NCBI GenBank assembly: GCA_900553815.1
Contig: USEY01000056.1
Span: 1-24,750 of the forward strand
DNA length: 24,750 nucleotides
Reading direction: 5' to 3'
Origin: an uncultured Bacteroides sp.
Lineage (GTDB): Bacteria; Bacteroidota; Bacteroidia; Bacteroidales; Bacteroidaceae
The first letter of the stretch is position 1, and each line of letters starts with the position of its first letter. Shown here in pieces: positions 7,986-15,277 of the stretch. Position numbers and translations under genes: made by a program. The notes below the pieces were generated by a model. That model searched no databases. It was not told the origin of the DNA and worked only from the letters and a program-made list of their open reading frames with translations.

Positions 7986-10754
7986 TCATAATCCCTTGAC
8001 TGTGCGCATCAACTGTTCGCCCAGACCGATGGTATAGCCTTGCGAAACAAAGACTACGCGATTGAATGTGTCGGCAATGATGAACACCGGCAACGAATCG
8101 CGGTGCTTCAGCTTCATGTTCTCCATTATCTGCCCGGCTATGCCGTTGCTGTCTATGCCATATATCACCGTCGACGGCAAGCCCGGGAAGTCTTCGGGAC
8201 GGAACTTGGCATACTTGTCGGCATCGGGGAAGAGTAAGACAAGTTTGCGTCCCCACTGCTCCAGCTCCTTGTTCAGCTTGGCAATGTCCTTCAAGGCATG
8301 ATTGGTAGGCTCCTGACCCACGCCCAATACACCGACCACAAAGTAACCACGTCCGCAGGCTTTCAGCAGGCTGGTAGTCTCGGCAGCCACAGCCCCATCC
8401 GTCACAGGTGTGAAGAGCGACTCCGAATTGAAGCTGCCAATCACCTGTATCTGGTCCTTGCTCTCACGCATGGCCAAAGGTGTTGTCAAGGTCTTTCCGG
8501 ACTCCACATTGAAGGCACTGACATGTACCAGCACGCCACCGCTCGCCAGACGCGTACCGCTGACCATGACGTAATAGCCTGCCGGCATCGGCAAGGGCCT
8601 GCGCAGCAACGTACCCCACGAGGCATCGTTCTCGTCATAAGTCTGCAAAGACAGCACGCCATCCTGACAACGCGACAAGGTGAAATGGCTGTAATATTTA
8701 GGGTCGTCAATGTACTTGGTAGGTTGGAAGGTAGCTGCAAGATTGCCTACGGGCGACACATCCTGCACCTTGCCGGCGCTGAAGTCCACATCGTAGACCG
8801 AGCCTCCGGTCTTACTACGCTCTCCTGCCTTCAGATTGACTCCGTCCCAATAGCGCACACCACCGGTCACTGCATCTATCCAGGCCGGAATACCGCAACT
8901 GCGTGCCACGGCCACAAAGAAGATGTCGCGCGAACGCTGGTCGGCCACACGTGCCTTCCACACTCCTTCCGGCGACATGGGTATGCGCTGCGAGTTCAGC
9001 GTATCGTTCAGCACAATATTGTTCTTGCACCATTCTACCAGCTGCTTGGGCTGCTGACGATAGGCAGCGGCTGTCTCCTCGTCAATGACACGCTGGAAGA
9101 ACGACTTGTATGGAGTCAGCTCTTCTGTAGCCACACGCGGGTTCAACAGGTAGCGGGTTTGCAGGTCGGCGTTGAACACATTCGTTCCGGGCAGCTCTGC
9201 CGTATGTGCCAAGTGGTCTTCCAGCACCTCCAGCTTCACGTCACGCAGGTCTTTCTCCGAGATGGCGGTCAGCAGGTCAATGGCTTTCAGTTCCTTATAA
9301 ACGATGTGGCGGTCGCCCTTCGGTTGCCCGGCGCCTTCCTTCCTCAACCCGGACAGGAAGGTGGTCAGCGTGGCATGGTTGCCTCTTGAAGCCACCAGCA
9401 GGGCAGCTACCTTCTCTTTCATCGCAGCGGGTTGCAAGGTGGTGCCATAGCACTGGTCCACCCACGCCCGCGCCTTCTCGGGCGTCATCATCGTAGCGAT
9501 ATAGGTATTACGGATGGAATCTTCCTCGGCCATGCGGCGGTCGTTCTCCGCACGCTGTTCAGGTGTCACCTCCGGCAGATTGGCCGACTCCACGGGCGGC
9601 ACAATATCCATATCCAGTTCAAACGTGTCGCCGTCCTGATGGTCAAGCGTCACCGTCAGCGCATCCTGCTTGCCGAATGACAGTTTCTGGAAACCGAAAT
9701 GTCCGTCTTTTGATGCCCATACCAGCATGTCACCCTTGCCGGCTGTCAGCGAGGCCACTCCCGCAGCATCGCTCACCTTGCGTGCCACGGTATAGAATTC
9801 GGCATAGTTGTAGAGCTTGAACTCCACCAGCGCACCGCTTACCGGCTTTCCAGCCTTGTCCACCACCGTCACCTTTGCCTTGGCCGTAGGTGCATAGTTA
9901 TCTATCACATTGATTTCCGTATAGTTGGGAGTTACCGACATCACCTCTTCCGGTCCTTCGTAGCGGCCAAACACCTTGGTGTGCATCAGCATACCCCGGC
10001 TGGCAGGCGCATTAAACCAACCCAGGTTCAGCACCGGCTCAGGCTCGCAGGCACCCAGGAAGTACCACTTGCCATCGGCCCAGGCCTCTACCCAGGCATG
10101 GTTATCGTCGGTATGTGCCCAGCGGGGGGTGTAGACCTGACGTGCCGGAATGCCTACCGAACGCAGGGCAGCCACCAGGAAGGTCGACTCTTCGCCACAC
10201 CGTCCGTAAGCCGTACGCACGGTGGCCAGCGGCGAGCTGGTACGTGCATCGCTGGGCTGATAGACAGCCTTCTCATGGCACCAGTGGTTCACCTCCAGAA
10301 TGGCATTGCGCATGGACAGGTGCTCCACACGCGGTTTCAGTTCCTCGTAGAATATCACGCGGGCACTGTCCAATGCCTCATTATTGACCCGTACCGGCAG
10401 CACGAAATGGCGGAACAGTTCTTCCGACACCATGCGTCCCCAGGGCATCTCGTCGGCAGCACGGCGTGCCGCCTGCACATTCATCAAGTGAAAGCCGCCG
10501 GAATAGTCGGTAATGTCGGCCAACGGCATGTAGGCATAAAGAAACTCCAGCGCCTCACGCTCGTAAAGAGTCAGGTCCGTATCGAAAATGGCAAACAGGG
10601 TGCCCTTGGGCATCAGTTCCTGCTTATGCTGGAAGTCCTGCTCCACCTGCAAACGATAAGATTCATCACTAATGAAATGGGCATGGTTGCTGCTACACGC
10701 CACAAGCAACCCTAACAGCCAGCCCCAGCTGAGAAGAGAAATGAGGTATTTCAT
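7986..10754 (-). CDS. Large lipoprotein with transglutaminase-like domain
   Basis: A 922-residue lipoprotein: short hydrophobic signal ending in LLVAC with the lipidated Cys at residue 20, so it is attached to the inner or outer membrane. A transglutaminase-like fold covers about residues 145-265, with nucleophile Cys186 in GRCGEES and His219 in DDNHAWVEAW; the usual Asp appears replaced by an acidic residue in GACEPEP. A carboxypeptidase-regulatory-like beta domain follows (about 290-370). A second region (VADQRSRDIFFVAVARSCGIPA) looks like another transglutaminase fold that has lost its Cys. The last roughly 130 residues resemble a thioredoxin/peroxiredoxin fold without CxxC. ATG 10754 is chosen because the upstream in-frame TTG (10778) lies in the promoter. 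Substrate unknown; a role in protein or peptidoglycan processing is speculative. Confidence 0.88.
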   Translation of the reverse strand: MKYLISLLSWGWLLGLLVACSSNHAHFISDESYRLQVEQDFQHKQELMPKGTLFAIFDTDLTLYEREALEFLYAYMPLADITDYSGGFHLMNVQAARRAADEMPWGRMVSEELFRHFVLPVRVNNEALDSARVIFYEELKPRVEHLSMRNAILEVNHWCHEKAVYQPSDARTSSPLATVRTAYGRCGEESTFLVAALRSVGIPARQVYTPRWAHTDDNHAWVEAWADGKWYFLGACEPEPVLNLGWFNAPASRGMLMHTKVFGRYEGPEEVMSVTPNYTEINVIDNYAPTAKAKVTVVDKAGKPVSGALVEFKLYNYAEFYTVARKVSDAAGVASLTAGKGDMLVWASKDGHFGFQKLSFGKQDALTVTLDHQDGDTFELDMDIVPPVESANLPEVTPEQRAENDRRMAEEDSIRNTYIATMMTPEKARAWVDQCYGTTLQPAAMKEKVAALLVASRGNHATLTTFLSGLRKEGAGQPKGDRHIVYKELKAIDLLTAISEKDLRDVKLEVLEDHLAHTAELPGTNVFNADLQTRYLLNPRVATEELTPYKSFFQRVIDEETAAAYRQQPKQLVEWCKNNIVLNDTLNSQRIPMSPEGVWKARVADQRSRDIFFVAVARSCGIPAWIDAVTGGVRYWDGVNLKAGERSKTGGSVYDVDFSAGKVQDVSPVGNLAATFQPTKYIDDPKYYSHFTLSRCQDGVLSLQTYDENDASWGTLLRRPLPMPAGYYVMVSGTRLASGGVLVHVSAFNVESGKTLTTPLAMRESKDQIQVIGSFNSESLFTPVTDGAVAAETTSLLKACGRGYFVVGVLGVGQEPTNHALKDIAKLNKELEQWGRKLVLLFPDADKYAKFRPEDFPGLPSTVIYGIDSNGIAGQIMENMKLKHRDSLPVFIIADTFNRVVFVSQGYTIGLGEQLMRTVKGL

Positions 10755-10775
10755 AATCTTTAGATTGTTGACGGA

Positions 10776-10806
10776 CAAATATACGACAAGTTTTCTATTC
10801 CACCAA
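10776..10806 (-). promoter_or_regulatory. Promoter of the transglutaminase-domain lipoprotein gene
   Basis: On the minus strand TATATTTG (plus-strand 10776-10783) is a perfect -7 element. TTGG (10803-10806) lies 19 bases upstream as a partial -33 element. The predicted start is about 15 bases before the ATG at 10754. Confidence 0.68.
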
Positions 10807-10861
10807 CCGCCACTGAAACGTAACCATCCGAAATCCGCCGTGTTTTTTCCCTTATCCGTAG

Positions 10862-11080
10862 TTCCGACCTATTGACCTGCGTAAAGGCGTCGGGTTCCGC
10901 TCCATGCGCTGGGATGAACTCGTACTTCTGATGGAAGGCATGTCACCGCAAGCGGCGCGTAGAAAAAGGCTTCCCACCGCCAAGAAGATTCGCCTCATCC
11001 AGCCCGCGCCCGTGCTCCACCTCACGAGCCTCGCCCTGCGACCGTGGCCTCATGCGCATTTCGGCGCGGCAAGAATGTAA
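10862..11080 (+). pseudogene. Possible coding remnant, unrecognised
   Basis: A frame of 72 codons runs from just after a stop (10859-10861) to TAA at 11078-11080. It has no good start at its 5' end (first ATG at 10904). It reads RPIDLRKGVGFRSMRWDEL, then LLMEGMSPQAARRKR and LPTAKKIRLIQP, which looks like real protein (basic helices) in its first 45 codons and less so later. The start of the frame resembles an interior segment of a protein, so it could be the 3' end of a gene lost by deletion or left by a mobile element. A minus-strand frame (10943-11254) overlaps it and may equally be the one that matters. I cannot name a family, and neither frame is proven. Confidence 0.3.
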
Positions 11081-11116
11081 GGGATTTTCCGCAAACGCCG
11101 GAAGGCTCCCCAGCAG

Positions 11117-11197
11117 CCTCCCCACCTTATCCACCATAAGGTGGGGAGGTATACCCCCATAAGGTGGGGAGGTATGCCACATAAGGTGGGGAGGTAT
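11117..11197. repeat. Perfect 14-bp inverted repeat followed by three direct repeats of 22-23 bp period
   Basis: CCTCCCCACCTTAT (11117-11130) is inverted at 11136-11149 across a 5-base spacer. The right arm is part of ATAAGGTGGGGAGGTAT, which recurs at 11136-11152, 11159-11175 and 11181-11197, separated by ACCCCC and GCCAC. The left arm can therefore pair with any of the three copies, giving alternative hairpins. Confidence 0.92.
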
Positions 11198-11209
11198 CCT
11201 ACCCCCCGT

Positions 11210-11242
11210 CAGAAGGCCTTCTGGGCGGGGTTCCGCCCTTTT
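11210..11242 (+). other. Palindrome plus GC-rich hairpin with short T run
   Basis: CAGAAGGCCTTCTG (11210-11223) is a perfect 14-bp palindrome. It is followed by GGGCGG (11223-11228) pairing with CCGCCC (11233-11238) across a GGTT loop, then TTTT (11239-11242). It looks like a weak plus-strand terminator, perhaps of the remnant to its left. Confidence 0.45.
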
Positions 11243-11311
11243 CCGATGTATCAATATAATTTACCGTTCAACCCGCATGCCTTCTGCTCCGCACGGCCAC
11301 TCATGCCGAGC

Positions 11312-11357
11312 ATAAAAGAATCCCTCTTGCCCACCCCAAACGGCAGACAAGAGGGAT
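11312..11357 (-). terminator. Terminator of the phosphosugar mutase gene
   Basis: A perfect 10-bp stem pairs ATCCCTCTTG (11320-11329) with CAAGAGGGAT (11348-11357). Read on the minus strand it is followed by TCTTTTAT (11312-11319). It lies 27 bases after the mutase stop codon. Confidence 0.85.
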
Positions 11358-11383
11358 ATTGCATGAACATCAAAGCTGTCCTA

Positions 11384-13129
11384 TCAGATACCCAGCGACT
11401 GGCGTACAGCCTTCACCTTTTCTTCGGCTTCGGCACTGGCGCTTACATAGCACTTCGGACAACCCATTTCGCCTTTCACCTCGATGTAGAACTTAATCTT
11501 GGGTTCCGTACCCGACGGACGTACAGAAATCTTCGTATCGTCTTGCGTAAAGTACTGGAGTACGTTGGACGTTTCGGGCATGTCAATATCGCTCACATTG
11601 CCTTCACCGTCAGTAGCCTTCAGCGACTTGTAGTCCTTGGTCAGAATAACCTTCGAACCGCCGATTTCCTTCGGAGGATTGGCACGGAAATTCTCCATCA
11701 TGGCCTTAATCTCATCGGCACCACTCTTACCGGGTTTCACCACATTGACAGTTGTTTCCTTTGAGAATCCATATTCCACATAAATCTCCATCAATACGTC
11801 ATAAAGCGTCTTGCCCTGGTCTTTCGCCCAAGCGCAAATTTCAGCCAGGAGGGCGCAAGCCGATACGGCATCCTTGTCACGTACGAAGTCTTCGGCCAGG
11901 AAGCCGTAGCTCTCTTCGCCACCGCCAATGTATTGCTTGATGCCTTCGTTCAGACGAATCTGGCGAGCAATCCACTTGAAGCCGGTGTAGCAGTCGTACA
12001 TCTCAATGTGGTTCTTATCGGCCACCGCCTTGATAAGCTCAGTCGTCACGATGGTCTTCACAATAAACTCATTGCCCTTCATCTTGTTCATGGCAATGCG
12101 GTTCTTGATGATGTAGTAAAGGAAGATAAGGCAAGTCTGGTTACCGTTGATGAGTACCCATTCGCCCTTGTCGTTCTTGCAAGCCATGCCCACACGGTCA
12201 GCATCGGGGTCGCTGGCCATCACAATGTCGGCGTCAATGCTCTTGGCCAATGCGATAGCCATAGACAGCGCCTCTGCATTTTCAGGATTGGGCGAAACAA
12301 CCGTCGGGAAGTCACCGCTCTTCACCATCTGCTCGGGCACGCAATGCACATTCTCAAAGCCCCACTGCTTCAGGGCACGCGGAATAAGCATCATACCTGT
12401 GCCGTGGATAGGCGTATAGACAATGCTGAGGTCTTTCTGGCGTTTGATAACTTCCGGGTCAATGGATATGCTGTGTACCTTGTCCAGGTAAATGCTGTCC
12501 ACATCCTCACCGATAATCTGAATCAAATCCTTGTTTCCCTGGAACTTGATGTCGGCAGCCGAAGCGATTTTGTTCACTTCGTCAATGATGCCCTTGTCGT
12601 GCGGAGCCAATACCTGCGCACCGTCATCCCAATAAGCCTTATAGCCGTTGTACTCCTTCGGGTTATGGCTGGCAGTCAGGATAATACCGCTCTGGCAACC
12701 CAGGTGGCGGATAGCAAACGACATCTCTGGCGTAGGACGCATATCTTCAAAAAGATATACCTTGATGCCGTTGGCAGAGAAAATGTCGGCAGAGATTTCG
12801 GCAAACTTGCGGCTATTGTTGCGGCAGTCATGACCTACAACAACCGAAATCTGACCTTTACCGGCAAAGCACTTGTTCAGATAGTTGGACAAGCCCTGTG
12901 TAGCAGCTCCCACGGTATAGATGTTCATACGGTTGCTGCCTGCACCCATGATGCCACGCAAACCACCCGTACCAAATTCCAGGTCCTTGTAGAAGCATTC
13001 TATCAGTTCTGTCTTATCCTCGTTCTCTAACATGCGTTTCACCTCAGCCTGAGTTTCGGCATCATAAGCCGGGGTAAGCCATCTTTTGGCCTTCTCAGTC
13101 ACCTGTTTGATTAATTCCTCATTTTCCAT
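11384..13129 (-). CDS. Phosphoglucomutase/phosphomannomutase (alpha-D-phosphohexomutase family)
   Basis: Interconverts hexose 1- and 6-phosphates in the cytoplasm, linking glycolysis with nucleotide-sugar and glycan synthesis. The 581-residue product has all four active-site loops: phosphoserine loop TASHNP (152-157, Ser154), metal-binding DPDADR (307-312), sugar-binding GGEESYG (403-409) and phosphate-binding RPSGTEP (537-543). Length and layout resemble B. subtilis PgcA, an alpha-phosphoglucomutase, more than the short PMM/PGM enzymes. Whether glucose or mannose phosphate is preferred cannot be read from the sequence, so no symbol is given. It has its own promoter (13212-13242) and a terminator just downstream. 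The promoter directly adjoins the stop codon of the upstream C69 gene, and no terminator separates the two, so read-through from that gene is also possible. Confidence 0.94.
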   Translation of the reverse strand: MENEELIKQVTEKAKRWLTPAYDAETQAEVKRMLENEDKTELIECFYKDLEFGTGGLRGIMGAGSNRMNIYTVGAATQGLSNYLNKCFAGKGQISVVVGHDCRNNSRKFAEISADIFSANGIKVYLFEDMRPTPEMSFAIRHLGCQSGIILTASHNPKEYNGYKAYWDDGAQVLAPHDKGIIDEVNKIASAADIKFQGNKDLIQIIGEDVDSIYLDKVHSISIDPEVIKRQKDLSIVYTPIHGTGMMLIPRALKQWGFENVHCVPEQMVKSGDFPTVVSPNPENAEALSMAIALAKSIDADIVMASDPDADRVGMACKNDKGEWVLINGNQTCLIFLYYIIKNRIAMNKMKGNEFIVKTIVTTELIKAVADKNHIEMYDCYTGFKWIARQIRLNEGIKQYIGGGEESYGFLAEDFVRDKDAVSACALLAEICAWAKDQGKTLYDVLMEIYVEYGFSKETTVNVVKPGKSGADEIKAMMENFRANPPKEIGGSKVILTKDYKSLKATDGEGNVSDIDMPETSNVLQYFTQDDTKISVRPSGTEPKIKFYIEVKGEMGCPKCYVSASAEAEEKVKAVRQSLGI

Positions 13130-13211
13130 AAGACTATTTATATTAAAAGGTTAATTATTGAAGTCGTTATAATGAAAGATTCATACTATCAAATTAAGAT
13201 TAAACCGTCCA

Positions 13212-13242
13212 CAAAGGTAACGATATTAAACGAACCACCAAA
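13212..13242 (-). promoter_or_regulatory. Promoter of the phosphosugar mutase gene
   Basis: On the minus strand, TTTG (plus-strand 13239-13242), exactly 19 bases, then TACCTTTG (13212-13219): a full match to the Bacteroides consensus. The leader to the ATG at 13129 would be about 75 bases. Confidence 0.8.
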
Positions 13243-14886
13243 TTATTCAGGCATTTTATAACGGTCGCCGGTCTGCTTCACATATTCTTCAAGGAAGTCC
13301 TTGGGATAACCCGGACGGAGAACACCTGCCGGCTGACCAATGGCGTTTCGTTCAAATTTACCATCCTTTACGCGCTTCACCACACCATCGTTGTATTTTA
13401 CAATCAGGAACTCGCCCAAGCGCTTCCAGGCATCCACCGTACTTTGTGCCATCTGGTTCGTATAGCTGGTCAGGAATGCCTTGGCCTGTGCCTGGTCCTT
13501 CTCATAAAGTTTCAGTGCCGCACTTTCTATGCCGGCCTGTGCCTGTGCAAACATGGTCTCCAGCTCATTCTGTACACTGCGCACATCGTCTATCATCAGG
13601 TCGTAGCGCGGATAAACCATGTTGGCCACCCAGTTGAATATCCAGAAAGCCGAATTCCAAGAGAAAGTGATATAATCGGCACCATCCACGCGCGTATAGC
13701 TCACCGGCACTTTGTCCGTACAGCAATATACAGGAACAAACACCGTCATGTTGGCATCGTCAATTCCAAACCACAGTACGCCACCTACCGCATCAGGAAG
13801 GTCGGCACGCATCTGTGCCACAAATACGAAAGCCGACTGCTGGGTAGAGATAGGGCGCTCGTTGAAATATTTCTGACCGTTCACTTCAAACTCCAGCGGC
13901 GACAAGCGGTAAGGAGTATGGTATGGGCCGGCACCGAAATCCTTGCTGATGTCAAGCGCTGTACCTTCATAGTGGTCGCGCATGGCATGCTGCACATCCT
14001 GCACCGATATGCGGCGGTTTGCTTTCACGTAGAGCGGCATGGGCTCGTCAGTCTTTCCCTCTATATAAGGAAGGTAGTCGTTGCCATGGTCGGTAAACAT
14101 ATTGAAATAGCTCCATACACGTGCCTCGCAATAGCGGCGTGCGCCAAAGTCAAGGGGAGCATAAGCCTTCGAAAAGCTGAAATCGCGGTTCACTCCACTG
14201 AAGTAACCTTTCTCGCGTGCAAACGAAATGACATCGGACGAATAAATGCAATTGTCCTTATCATTGAGCGGGAACTGATGAATGCGGCTCTGGTTGGCAT
14301 GTGCCGAGATGCAATCGTCAGGAATACGAACAGCCACCCACACGGCACCGCGCACACCCGGTCCCTTGCCAATCATTTCCATCACCCACACCTCGGTAGG
14401 GTCGGCTATGGTGAACGACTCACCACTGCTGTAGTAGCCGTATTCTTCAACCAGGTCGGTCATGACCTTGATGGCCTCGCGTGCCGTACGCGAACGTTGC
14501 AAAGCCAGGTATATCAGGCTGCCATAGTCAATGATACCGGTTGTATCCACCAGTTCAGGACGTCCGCCAAAAGTCGTTTCACCGATGGTAAGCTGAAACT
14601 CGTTCATGTTTCCTATGACGTTGTAGGTCTGTCGGGCCTGCTCTATCTGTCCCAGATACTTGCCGGTATCCCACTCGTAGATGTCAATCATCGTACCTTT
14701 CTTGTGCATACCTGCCGGATAGTGATACAATTCGCCAAACAGGCCATAAGAGTCGGCCGAATAAGACACGATGGTAGAACCGTCGGCAGATGCATTCTTG
14801 CCCACGATGAGATTAGTACACGGCCAAGCCGATAGCAAAACGGCCCAAGCAAACACTGCAAAAAGAGTGATTCTTTTGAGATTCAT
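13243..14886 (-). CDS. C69-family dipeptidase, exported
   Basis: A 547-residue member of peptidase family C69 (dipeptidase A type; N-terminal-nucleophile hydrolases). In this family the catalytic Cys becomes the mature N-terminus. Here a signal-like segment (MNLKRITLFAVFAWAVLL, residues 1-18) is followed by SAWPCTNLIVGK, placing the candidate nucleophile at Cys23, with family-typical segments GSTIVSYSADSYG and YYSSGESFTIADPTEVW downstream. WPC is a poor lipobox, so Cys23 is more likely the nucleophile than a lipid anchor. It probably cleaves short peptides in the periplasm. ATG 14886 is used because the in-frame TTG at 14922 lies within the promoter. The gene has its own promoter; the next gene's promoter begins at its stop codon. 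Confidence 0.9.
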   Translation of the reverse strand: MNLKRITLFAVFAWAVLLSAWPCTNLIVGKNASADGSTIVSYSADSYGLFGELYHYPAGMHKKGTMIDIYEWDTGKYLGQIEQARQTYNVIGNMNEFQLTIGETTFGGRPELVDTTGIIDYGSLIYLALQRSRTAREAIKVMTDLVEEYGYYSSGESFTIADPTEVWVMEMIGKGPGVRGAVWVAVRIPDDCISAHANQSRIHQFPLNDKDNCIYSSDVISFAREKGYFSGVNRDFSFSKAYAPLDFGARRYCEARVWSYFNMFTDHGNDYLPYIEGKTDEPMPLYVKANRRISVQDVQHAMRDHYEGTALDISKDFGAGPYHTPYRLSPLEFEVNGQKYFNERPISTQQSAFVFVAQMRADLPDAVGGVLWFGIDDANMTVFVPVYCCTDKVPVSYTRVDGADYITFSWNSAFWIFNWVANMVYPRYDLMIDDVRSVQNELETMFAQAQAGIESAALKLYEKDQAQAKAFLTSYTNQMAQSTVDAWKRLGEFLIVKYNDGVVKRVKDGKFERNAIGQPAGVLRPGYPKDFLEEYVKQTGDRYKMPE

Positions 14887-14919
14887 GATAACAAATAATT
14901 TAAAGGTTTCCTTTTTGTG

Positions 14920-14951
14920 CAAATATAACTTAATTATTCCAGCTGCGCAAG
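14920..14951 (-). promoter_or_regulatory. Promoter of the C69 dipeptidase gene
   Basis: On the minus strand TATATTTG (plus-strand 14920-14927) is a perfect -7 element; CTTG (14948-14951), 20 bases upstream, is a near -33 element. The predicted start leaves a leader of roughly 25 bases. Confidence 0.72.
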
Positions 14952-14978
14952 AGGCAGTTTCCTAGTGGTCAGCGGAAA

Positions 14979-15034
14979 ATGAATGGAGAATGACAAAGGG
15001 TAATGATGAATGGTTAATGATTAATGGTAAATAA
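14979..15034. repeat. Degenerate AATGRTT heptamer repeat
   Basis: Loose 7-base repeats, clearest at the right end as GGTAATG, ATGAATG, GTTAATG, ATTAATG. The left half is more decayed. It joins the CTCAACY heptamer array directly, so two different heptamers with the same period lie next to each other. Confidence 0.75.
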
Positions 15035-15277
15035 CTCTCCACTCTCAACCCTCCACTCTCAACTCTCACCCCTCAACTCTCAACCCCCAACCCTCAACTC
15101 TCCACTCCCAACCCTCAACTCTCCACTCTCAACCCTCAACTCTCCACTCTCAACCCTCAACTCTCCACTCTCAACCCCAACTCTCCACCCTCAACTCTCC
15201 ACCCTCAACCCCAACTCTCAACCCCCAACCCTCAACTCTCAACTCTCAACCCTCAACTCTCAACTCTCAACTCCCAA
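15035..15277. repeat. Heptanucleotide tandem array (about 35 units, CTCTCAA type)
   Basis: Nearly unbroken 7-base units drawn from CTCTCAA, CCCTCAA, CTCTCCA, CTCCCAA and CCCCCAA. At least two units have lost one base (CCCCAA). On the minus strand it reads TTGAGAG/TTGAGGG and begins at the first base after the TAG stop (15278-15280) of the M23 gene. A 183-codon frame over it on the plus strand is an artefact of the repeat. Confidence 0.95.

Noticed and set aside
10943..11254. 103-codon minus-strand frame as a gene
   Set aside because: Much of it is translated direct repeats (PPHLM/TSPPYGG), and no promoter or family match was seen. Kept only as part of the remnant-island finding.
11141..11764. 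207-codon plus-strand frame
   Set aside because: It begins in the GGTGGGG repeats and continues antisense to the phosphosugar mutase gene.
13444..14835. 463-codon plus-strand frame
   Set aside because: It lies entirely antisense to the C69 dipeptidase gene, whose protein is clearly recognisable; long antisense frames follow from the codon bias.
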